Assembly (NCBI GenBank): GCA_030593425.1 | Contig: JAUVHF010000127.1 | Span: 1-5,141 of the forward strand | Length of the DNA stretch: 5,141 nt | Source of the DNA: Anaerolineales bacterium | GTDB lineage: Bacteria > Chloroflexota > Anaerolineae > UBA7937 | Direction: 5' to 3' | In this document: positions 1 through 5,011 of the stretch, in pieces | Position numbering within the stretch: position 1 is the first letter of the stretch | How the letters are laid out: each line of letters opens with the position of its first letter | The notes under the pieces: generated by a model | What the model was told of the DNA's origin: nothing | The model's database searches: none | What the model saw: the letters and a program-made list of their open reading frames with translations, nothing else | Translations under genes and position numbers: made by a program

Positions 1-185
1 ATCAGCACCGTAGATGGCGTGAGGGCCTCTACGATACCCGCCACGGTGATGGGAGTGGGTGTCGGTTCCGGAGTCGGGGAGGGAGGTAGCGGCGTGGCGG
101 TGGGAGTTGGGGTAGCGGTTGCTCCTCCACACCCCACGACACCTATGGCCACCAGGATGGCTACCAAGAAAAGCACTCTCTTCAT
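1..185 (-). CDS. Lipoprotein N-terminus, possible HtrA/DegP-like serine protease (partial)
   Basis: Reading from ATG at 185-183 leftward, 61 codons are open to the window edge, so the C-terminus is missing. Residues 1-18 form a lipoprotein signal peptide: Lys-Arg after Met, a hydrophobic stretch, then the lipobox VVGC with the lipidated Cys at 19. Residues 22-46 are a Thr/Pro-rich linker with repeated TP units, a likely spacer holding a domain away from the membrane. Residues 47-61 (ITVAGIVEALTPSTVL) resemble the start of trypsin-like S1C (HtrA/DegP) domains, where a 'IVExxxPSVVxI' pattern is usual. No catalytic residue is inside the window, so the protease assignment is inference; another extracytoplasmic lipoprotein is possible. 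A good Shine-Dalgarno run, AGGGGGA, lies 5 nt upstream of the ATG (191-197 on the plus strand). The gene is divergent from degV and shares its control region. Confidence 0.72.
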   Translation of the reverse strand, partial: MKRVLFLVAILVAIGVVGCGGATATPTPTATPLPPSPTPEPTPTPITVAGIVEALTPSTVL

Positions 186-234
186 CGTCTTCCCCCTCTT
201 ATGTATCTTAAGACCCCCAAATCATATCATACTT

Positions 235-246
235 TGAGAATTCTCA
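235..246. promoter_or_regulatory. 12-bp perfect palindrome, candidate operator
   Basis: TGAGAATTCTCA reads identically on both strands. It lies about 50 bp upstream of the lipoprotein ATG and inside its predicted 5' leader. A palindrome with no loop is a poor RNA hairpin, so a dimeric DNA-binding regulator is the more natural reading. I do not recognise it as the site of a named regulator. A short direct repeat, GGTACT at 252-257 and 259-264, lies next to it. Confidence 0.35.
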
Positions 247-308
247 TGGCGGGTACTTGGTACTAGGCTATTCTCGCCTCCCTGTAGCCGAAAAGGACTA
301 TATTTGAC

Positions 309-337
309 ATTGTAGAGGAACTTTCTCCAGTCGTCAA
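309..337 (-). promoter_or_regulatory. Sigma70-type promoter for the minus-strand lipoprotein gene
   Basis: On the minus strand a -35 box TTGACG (337-332) is followed, after exactly 17 nt, by a -10 box TACAAT (314-309). Each box differs from consensus by one base. Transcription would begin near 302, giving a leader of about 117 nt before the ATG at 185. The leader has only modest structure: a 5-bp stem pairs 266-270 with 285-289. An alternative TATGAT box closer to the gene (around 223-233) has no matching -35. Confidence 0.6.
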
Positions 338-361
338 GTATGATTGCCGCCTACTCTGGAG
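325..361. repeat. Spaced inverted repeat CTCCAG/CTGGAG around the promoter boxes
   Basis: CTCCAG at 325-330 and CTGGAG at 356-361 are perfect inverted copies 31 bp apart centre to centre, about three helical turns. They bracket both -35 boxes. Six-base arms can arise by chance, so a role as paired operator half-sites is only a suggestion. Confidence 0.2.
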
Positions 362-372
362 CGTGATATAAT
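344..372 (+). promoter_or_regulatory. Extended -10 promoter of the degV operon, predicted leaderless start
   Basis: The -35 box TTGCCG (344-349) is separated by 17 nt from a perfect -10 TATAAT (367-372). A TG at 364-365 one base before the -10 makes it an extended -10 promoter. Transcription should start around 379-380, while the degV ATG is at 382-384. No Shine-Dalgarno sequence lies before that ATG, so the mRNA is predicted to be leaderless or to have a 2-3 nt leader. This is probably the main promoter for all five genes to 4814, since no comparable promoter is obvious between them. Confidence 0.75.
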
Positions 373-381
373 GGTTTCAAC

Positions 382-1230
382 ATGGAACTGAGAATAGTGA
401 CCGATAGTGTCAGTGACCTGTCACAAGAGCTGGTAGATAGATACCGGATAGTGGTGGTGCCGGCCCTCGTCCGCTTCGGCGACGAGACCTACCTGGATGG
501 GGTGGAGATCACCCACCAGGAGATGTACCGTCGCATGTTGGAGGATGAGGAGGTCCCCAAGAGTTCCCAGCCCTCCCCTGGCCAGTTCCTGGAGGCCTAC
601 AAAGAAGTGGCGGCCCAAGGGGCCTCCATCCTCTCCATCCACGTCACTGCCAGGACCAGTGGCGTCTGGCAGTCGGCCTCCCTGGCCCGTTCTATGCTTC
701 CCGAAGCCGATATCGAGGTCATCGATTCGGCTTCCGTCTCCATGGGGACCGGCTTCATCATCCTGGAAGCGGCCCGGGCCATCGAGGACGGCAGAAGCAA
801 GGGCGAGGTTCTAGCCCTCATCGAGGATATCAAATCCCGCATGAATATCTATGCCACCGTGGGCACGCTCAAATATCTGCGCTTGAGCGGTCGAGTGGGC
901 CACATGCAGGAGATCTTCGGCTCCTTCCTAGATATTAAGCCCATCATCACCGTAGAAGATGGAGTGGTAAAGGCGGTTGATAAGGTGCGCACTCGCAAGA
1001 GAGCCTTAGACCGCGTCATAGAGTTGACAAAGCAAGCGGTGGGCACAGAGAGCCTTATCAACGCCGCTGTGATGCATACCGCAGTGGAAGAGGAAGCCTT
1101 GGAGTTCAAGGAGATCGTAAAGAAGAATTTCAACTGCCAAGAACTCTTCTTCGGCGAAGCGGGAATAGCCCTGGGGGTCAATGCTGGGCCAGGTGTAATA
1201 GGGCTCGTAGCCTATAGAGTGGATCTCTAG
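382..1230 (+). CDS. degV: DegV family fatty-acid-binding protein (FakB-like)
   Basis: This 282-residue protein has the usual DegV length and landmarks. The N-terminus carries VTDSVSDL (6-13). SSQPSPGQF (61-69) and TSGVWQSA (92-99) form the fatty-acid carboxylate site, and VIDSASVSMGTG (113-124) follows. YLRLSGRVG (165-173) and DIKPIITVEDG (184-194) belong to the second domain, and NAGPGVIG (267-274) closes it. Family members bind a fatty acid in a deep pocket; in Firmicutes FakB presents it to the kinase FakA for phosphorylation. FakA is not in the window. The glycine-rich C-terminal loop normally reads THTGPG, but here it is VNAGPG, so the conserved His is Asn267. The protein is cytosolic. 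It is the first gene of the operon and lies just upstream of plsX, which fits a role in acyl-phosphate or phospholipid supply. The ATG is chosen because the protein starts exactly at the family's first strand, although it has no Shine-Dalgarno. Confidence 0.93.
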   Translation: MELRIVTDSVSDLSQELVDRYRIVVVPALVRFGDETYLDGVEITHQEMYRRMLEDEEVPKSSQPSPGQFLEAYKEVAAQGASILSIHVTARTSGVWQSASLARSMLPEADIEVIDSASVSMGTGFIILEAARAIEDGRSKGEVLALIEDIKSRMNIYATVGTLKYLRLSGRVGHMQEIFGSFLDIKPIITVEDGVVKAVDKVRTRKRALDRVIELTKQAVGTESLINAAVMHTAVEEEALEFKEIVKKNFNCQELFFGEAGIALGVNAGPGVIGLVAYRVDL

Positions 1231-1239
1231 TACCGGCTT

Positions 1240-1247
1240 GGAGAAGG
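1240..1247 (+). promoter_or_regulatory. Ribosome binding site that decides the plsX start
   Basis: GGAGAAGG ends 2 nt before ATG 1250, with its GGAG core 6 nt away. The upstream in-frame TTG at 1238 overlaps this site and would add four residues (MEKA) before the canonical PlsX N-terminus MKIVLDAMGGD. ATG 1250 is therefore preferred. Confidence 0.7.
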
Positions 1248-1249
1248 CC

Positions 1250-2260
1250 ATGAAAATCGTGTTAGACGCTATGGGGGGGGATTACGCTCCCCAGGTGACC
1301 GTGGAGGGGGGTGTATTGGCAGCCCAGGAACTGGGGCTGGAGGTGGTTCTGGTAGGGCGGGAGGCGGCCATTCGCCGAGAACTCGCCAAATACGAGACCC
1401 GCGGCCCGAGCCTTTCCGTGGTTCATGCCAGCCAGGTGATCGAGATGGAAGATAAGCCGGCTACCGCCGTCAAGGCCAAGAAGGACTCCTCCATGATAGT
1501 GGGGCTCGATCTAGTCAAGAAGGGAGAGGCCCAAGCCTTCGTCTCGGCTGGGAATTCGGGAGGGGTGATGGTGGCGGCCCTTTTCCGTTTGGGGAGGACA
1601 AAGGGGATCCAACGACCAGCCTTGTGCGCCATACTTGTGAGTCGGGAGGGCCCTCTCTGCATACTGGACGTGGGGGCCAATACCGATTGCAGGGCCCTCT
1701 ATCTTCTGCAATTCGCCATCATGGGAAGCGTCTATATGGAGAGGGTTTTAGGGATAGAAGAGCCGCGGGTGGGCATCGTCTCTACCGGCGAGGAGGAGGG
1801 GAAGGGCAGCCAATTGGTCCTGGAGGCCTACGAACTCCTCAAGAGGAGCGGGCTCAACTTCATAGGCAACGTCGAGGGGAAGGATCTATTCTCCGGCTTG
1901 GCCGATGTAGTAGTCACCGATGGCTTCACGGGCAACGTAATGATCAAATTAGCGGAGGGGATGGCTGGTTTCTTCTCTGGGATAATAGAGGAAGAGATCA
2001 AAAGAGGCCCTCTTACCGCCCTGGGCGGGCTTTTGGCCAAGCCAGCCTTCAGACAAGTGAGGAGCCGCCTCGACTACAGCGAATATGGTGGCGCGCCTCT
2101 CTTAGGGGTGGAGGGGGTAGTTATTGTGGCTCACGGCCGCTCGAACCCCAAGGCGATCAAGAACGCCCTGCGCATGGCTAAGCAGGCGATTGAGGGAGGG
2201 ATGATAGAGGCGATTAGGGAGGAGATCGAGCGAAGGGTGGAAGGGGAAAGGGGGCGATGA
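1250..2260 (+). CDS. plsX: Phosphate acyltransferase PlsX
   Basis: PlsX converts acyl-ACP plus phosphate to acyl-phosphate, the donor that PlsY uses to acylate glycerol-3-phosphate in phospholipid synthesis. It is a soluble protein acting at the inner face of the membrane. The 336 residues match the usual length. Hallmarks in order are MKIVLDAMGGDYAP (1-14), EMEDKPATAVKAKKDSS (65-81), VSAGNSGG (98-105), LDVGANTDC (139-147), GNVEGKD (206-212), VVTDGFTGNVMIK (221-233) and the C-terminal YGGAPLLGVEG (279-289) with HGRSNPKAIKNA (295-306). All expected motifs are intact. Codons 8-10 contain a run of eight G bases (1273-1280), a possible slippage site, but the frame here is open. The gene follows degV by 19 nt and precedes the ketosynthase by 1 nt. 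Confidence 0.97.
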   Translation: MKIVLDAMGGDYAPQVTVEGGVLAAQELGLEVVLVGREAAIRRELAKYETRGPSLSVVHASQVIEMEDKPATAVKAKKDSSMIVGLDLVKKGEAQAFVSAGNSGGVMVAALFRLGRTKGIQRPALCAILVSREGPLCILDVGANTDCRALYLLQFAIMGSVYMERVLGIEEPRVGIVSTGEEEGKGSQLVLEAYELLKRSGLNFIGNVEGKDLFSGLADVVVTDGFTGNVMIKLAEGMAGFFSGIIEEEIKRGPLTALGGLLAKPAFRQVRSRLDYSEYGGAPLLGVEGVVIVAHGRSNPKAIKNALRMAKQAIEGGMIEAIREEIERRVEGERGR

Positions 2261-2261
2261 G

Positions 2262-3683
2262 ATGTCAAGGGAGGAGTCAAGAACCCCTTCTCGGTTCAGG
2301 GCTGCCCAAGGGAAGGGGTCGGCTGGCACAGAGCGAGCATCGGTGGAAGAGGCGCTCCTCAGCCAGGAACTGGAGGAGTCGGTAGCCGAGATCTTAGAGG
2401 GGGTGGAGACGTTGCCCCGGCCGGAGAGGGTCGAAAGGTATAGAAGGAGGGCCCGGGTGGTCATCACCGGGATGGGGGCTCTCACCCCCTTGGGCTTAAC
2501 GGTGGAGGAGACCTGGCAGGGGCTGGTGGCTGGCCGCTCCGGGATCGGCTATCTTACCCGCGTAGATACCACTGACTTGCCCACCAAGATCGGTGGTGAG
2601 GTGTGGGGGTTCGACCCCAAAGGTCACATGAATTTCAAGGAAGCGCGGCGGATGGAACTCTTCAGCCAGTTCGCTGTGGCGGCTACGGGCATGGCTCTGG
2701 AGGACGCGGGACTGGTCATCGATGAGACAAATGCCCCTCAAGTAGGGGTGTTGATGGGGACGGCGGTAGGGGGGTTAAGTGCCACCGAAAAGGCCTGTCT
2801 GCGCTATTTCGTGGAGAAAAAGCGGGTCTCGCCTTTCTATATCGTTTCCATGATCCCCAACATCCCCGCCTTCCATGTCGCTCGCCTCTATGGGCTCGAG
2901 GGCTACAACTCCACCATCACCACCGCCTGTGCCGCAGGGACCCAGGCTGTGGGCGAGGCGGCGGAGGTGATCCGCCGGGGGGCGGCCCAGGTGATGATCG
3001 CCGGAGGGACCGAGAGTTCAGATAGCCTCCTGGGCTTGGCTGGCTTCGTCTCCATGAGGGTTCTCTCCACCCGCAACGATGATCCCCCAGGCGCTTCCAG
3101 GCCCTTCGATAAGGATCGGGATGGCCTTGTTGGCTCCGAGGGCTGTGGTATTCTCATCCTGGAGAACCTAAGACATGCCCTGAGGCGAGGGGCGCGCATC
3201 TACGCCGAGGTATTGGGATATAGCACCACCTCGGATGCCTATCATATGGCCCAACCGGACCCCGAGGCGAAGGGGGCCTCTCGGGCCATGCGTTGGGCCA
3301 TCGCCGATGCTGGGTTGAGACCCGAGGATATCGACTACATAAATGCCCATGGCACCTCCACGGTCTTAGGTGACATCGTGGAGACTCTAGCCATCAAGAA
3401 GGCCTTGGGCGAACACGCTTACCAGGTGCGCATCAGTGCCACCAAGTCGATGATAGGCCACCTCTTCGGCGGGGCAGGGGCTGTGGAAGCGATCGCCACC
3501 GCTCTTACTATCTACCATGGGGTGATCCATCCCACCATCAACTATCATACTCCTGATCCCCAATGCGATCTCGATTACGTCCCCAACGTGGCGCGACGGG
3601 CGGGAGTGAGGATCGCTCTCTCCAACTCCTTCGGGCTGGGTGGCCAGGACGCTTGCCTGGTCTTGGGTCGGTATGAGGGGTAA
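2262..3683 (+). CDS. fabF: Beta-ketoacyl-ACP synthase II (FabF-like) with N-terminal extension
   Basis: This is a condensing enzyme that joins malonyl-ACP to acyl-ACP in fatty-acid elongation. Of 473 residues, the thiolase-fold domain runs from about 64 (ARVVITGMGALTPLG) to the end. The catalytic set is complete: Cys223 in TTACAAGTQ, His363 in NAHGTST, Lys395 in SATKSMIGH and His400. Two features are unusual. The first 60-65 residues are a charged, probably helical extension without a recognised domain, while typical FabF has about 410 residues. The C-terminal gating loop, usually GFGGTN, is GLGGQD (458-463), so the gate Phe is Leu459. ATG 2262 sits 1 nt after the plsX stop with a G/A-rich Shine-Dalgarno (around 2242-2254). 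An in-frame GTG at 2457 is a serious alternative start giving 408 residues. A decarboxylating or specialised ketosynthase of the same family is also possible. Confidence 0.92.
   Translation: MSREESRTPSRFRAAQGKGSAGTERASVEEALLSQELEESVAEILEGVETLPRPERVERYRRRARVVITGMGALTPLGLTVEETWQGLVAGRSGIGYLTRVDTTDLPTKIGGEVWGFDPKGHMNFKEARRMELFSQFAVAATGMALEDAGLVIDETNAPQVGVLMGTAVGGLSATEKACLRYFVEKKRVSPFYIVSMIPNIPAFHVARLYGLEGYNSTITTACAAGTQAVGEAAEVIRRGAAQVMIAGGTESSDSLLGLAGFVSMRVLSTRNDDPPGASRPFDKDRDGLVGSEGCGILILENLRHALRRGARIYAEVLGYSTTSDAYHMAQPDPEAKGASRAMRWAIADAGLRPEDIDYINAHGTSTVLGDIVETLAIKKALGEHAYQVRISATKSMIGHLFGGAGAVEAIATALTIYHGVIHPTINYHTPDPQCDLDYVPNVARRAGVRIALSNSFGLGGQDACLVLGRYEG
2444..2450 (+). promoter_or_regulatory. 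Internal Shine-Dalgarno before an alternative ketosynthase start
   Basis: AAGGAGG lies 6 nt before GTG 2457-2459, which is codon 66 of the long frame. Initiation there would give a protein starting VVITGMG, right at the first strand of the ketosynthase fold and close to the normal FabF length. It may be the true start, a second start making a short isoform, or chance within codons for Arg-Arg-Arg-Ala. Confidence 0.4.
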
Positions 3684-3685
3684 AG

Positions 3686-4372
3686 GTGCAAGTTAGGACC
3701 GATGAGGAACTGATCGTTAGAAAGTCGATAGTGGCCAAAGTGGGGAGCGGGGTGGGGCTGGTTCTCGTCTTCATCGGCGTTTTGCTCCTTTGGATGCCCT
3801 GGGGGTACCCCTGGTCCTATCTGGTGGTTCTTTTGGGTTTCGTCATCGGGAGCGTTGGGAATCGGCAGATGAACCGGTGGGTAAATGAACCCCGGGCGGA
3901 TCAGGTTCTCTCCCGGGCCCTGCGGGGCTTCGATGATAAGCACTATCTCTATAACTACATCCTACCCGCTGATCACGTTCTCTTGGCCCCTTACGGGCTT
4001 TTCGTCATCAAAGCCAAGGGCACAGAGGGCCGGATTCGCTGCCTTAAAGATAGATGGCAAAGGGATTTTAGTCTCCTCCGTCTCCTGCGGGGTTTTGCCC
4101 CCGAGCCTCTAGGTAACCCTACGAAAGAGACGCGGCGAGAGATGGAGAGGTTGACCGACTACATCGCTCAGCGCCTGGGAAAAGAGGTTGAAGTAAAGGG
4201 GATGATCGTCTTCACCCATCCCCAGTTGCAGTTAGAGGTGGGGGGAGCCACTCTTCCTACCATGTGGCTTAAGGGCCTAAAATCCCATTTGCGTAAGGCG
4301 GCCCGTGGAGAGGAGATCCCTGAGGAGATACGAAAGGAGTTGGTGAGGATCTTCGATGAAGAGACAAGTTAA
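3686..4372 (+). CDS. Membrane protein with NERD-like (nuclease-related) domain
   Basis: The 228-residue product has two hydrophobic segments, about 20-38 and 43-59, separated by a short PWGYPW turn, so both ends probably face the cytosol. Residues 72-180 resemble the NERD domain: a helix with LSRALRGF, the strand ADHVLLAPYGLFVIKAKG (95-112) followed by GRI, a Trp at 124, then NPTKETRREMERL (144-156) and MIVFTHP (173-179). The conserved Asp (96) and Lys (111) are present. The usual Glu of the 'EtK' motif appears to be Lys109, so nuclease activity is doubtful. NERD domains are named for distant similarity to nucleases; their function in small bacterial proteins is mostly unknown. The start is GTG 3686, 2 nt after the ketosynthase stop, with GAGGGG 5 nt upstream. 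Its coupling to lipid genes may mean a membrane-associated role, which is inference. Confidence 0.75.
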   Translation: MQVRTDEELIVRKSIVAKVGSGVGLVLVFIGVLLLWMPWGYPWSYLVVLLGFVIGSVGNRQMNRWVNEPRADQVLSRALRGFDDKHYLYNYILPADHVLLAPYGLFVIKAKGTEGRIRCLKDRWQRDFSLLRLLRGFAPEPLGNPTKETRREMERLTDYIAQRLGKEVEVKGMIVFTHPQLQLEVGGATLPTMWLKGLKSHLRKAARGEEIPEEIRKELVRIFDEETS

Positions 4373-4814
4373 TGCCCGCATGTGTTTCGTCTGCGGCTTG
4401 GAGAACCCCATAGGCCTAGGGCTCGTCTTCGAGGAGGATGAAAAGCGGGTGTGGACGGAGTTCACCCCCTGCCAGGAGCACCAGGGGTGGCCGGGCGTCC
4501 TTCATGGGGGCTTGGTCTGCGCCCTTCTGGATGAGGTGATGATTCGCGCCTTCCTCTTCGACCAGGAGGAGCGTTGGATGGTGACCGCCAAGATGGAGGT
4601 GCGGTATTTCAAGTCTGTTCCTTTGGAGCAGCCCTTGACCCTAGTGGGTGGGGTCACGAAGAGGGGAAGCCGCATGATAGAAGCCTGGGGAGAGATACGT
4701 CTATCCGATGGCTCCGTGGCCGCTAAGAGCAAGGGAGTCTATCTCAAAGCGCCCCCGGAGATGGTGGAAGAGTTGAAGGAGGAGGTGAAATATTGGCGGG
4801 TAGTGCCATCATAG
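4356..4814 (+). CDS. PaaI-type hotdog-fold acyl-CoA/acyl-ACP thioesterase
   Basis: The 152 residues fit a single hotdog domain, a family that hydrolyses acyl-CoA or acyl-ACP thioesters. The N-terminal CFVCGLENPIGLGLVF (10-25) holds a Cys10-x-x-Cys13 pair seen in a PaaI subgroup. The active-site segment is VLHGGLVCALLDE (48-60), with His50-Gly51-Gly52 at the start of the central helix and the acidic pair Asp59-Glu60. MEVRYFKSVPLEQPL (80-94) is the typical next strand. The natural substrate cannot be read from the sequence; given the operon, an acyl-ACP or fatty acyl-CoA is plausible. ATG 4356 overlaps the preceding gene by 17 nt with GAGG (4344-4347) upstream, suggesting translational coupling. 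An alternative ATG at 4380 would remove only eight residues and keep both Cys. It is the last gene of the operon. Confidence 0.87.
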   Translation: MKRQVNARMCFVCGLENPIGLGLVFEEDEKRVWTEFTPCQEHQGWPGVLHGGLVCALLDEVMIRAFLFDQEERWMVTAKMEVRYFKSVPLEQPLTLVGGVTKRGSRMIEAWGEIRLSDGSVAAKSKGVYLKAPPEMVEELKEEVKYWRVVPS

Positions 4815-4823
4815 TATGTAATA

Positions 4824-4837
4824 GCGTATATGTACGC
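4824..4837 (+). other. Small stem-loop just after the operon
   Basis: GCGTA and TACGC pair around a TATG loop. A competing 4-bp stem, CGCC (4835-4838) with GGCG (4845-4848), overlaps it. Neither is followed by a T run, so this is not a convincing intrinsic terminator. It is the only structure seen between the last stop codon (4814) and the insertion-sequence edge. Confidence 0.25.
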
Positions 4838-4902
4838 CGTCAGTGGCGAAATGATCTACTAAGGAGACCGTTGAAAAACGAGGGGATTGAGCGTCTCTGT
4901 CC

Positions 4903-4918
4903 GCTCACGGAAGTGAAC
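4903..4918 (+). other. Hairpin with GGAA tetraloop inside the IS end
   Basis: GCTCAC pairs with GTGAAC (one G-T wobble) around a GGAA loop of GNRA type. It lies 25-40 nt inside the supposed IS edge. It could be a subterminal transposase site or a transcript structure; no T run follows it. Six pairs is weak evidence. Confidence 0.25.
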
Positions 4919-5011
4919 TACCTCTTCCAAAACTCTTCCTAATCCTTCTTTTGTATGTTTTTCTATGTTTTCGCTTCCTCTTTCCGCCTCCAGGCGCACT
5001 CCCCCCCTGGG

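Noticed and set aside
19..237. Plus-strand 72-residue Gly/Val-rich open frame
   Set aside because: It is the antisense of the Thr/Pro-rich linker of the lipoprotein; the low-complexity composition follows from that, and the minus frame has a signal peptide, lipobox and Shine-Dalgarno.
228..248. Tiny minus-strand open frame (ATG at 248, six codons) in the lipoprotein leader as a regulatory uORF
   Set aside because: It arises partly from the palindrome, has no Shine-Dalgarno and is too short to judge.
304..309. Perfect TTGACA as a second plus-strand -35 box
   Set aside because: No -10-like hexamer occurs 16-18 nt downstream; the region there reads tccagtc.
1624..2181. 185-codon open frame overlapping plsX on the same strand
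   Set aside because: It lies in another frame inside an intact plsX, has no family features, and its Arg/Gly-rich composition is typical of an out-of-frame reading of G+C-rich DNA.
3575..3943. 122-codon minus-strand frame across the ketosynthase/NERD junction
   Set aside because: It is antisense to two well-supported genes and shows no recognisable domain.
4920..5000. Pyrimidine-rich tract as a terminator or repeat array
   Set aside because: It shows no regular repeat unit and no stem immediately before a T run; it looks like compositional skew of the IS non-coding end.
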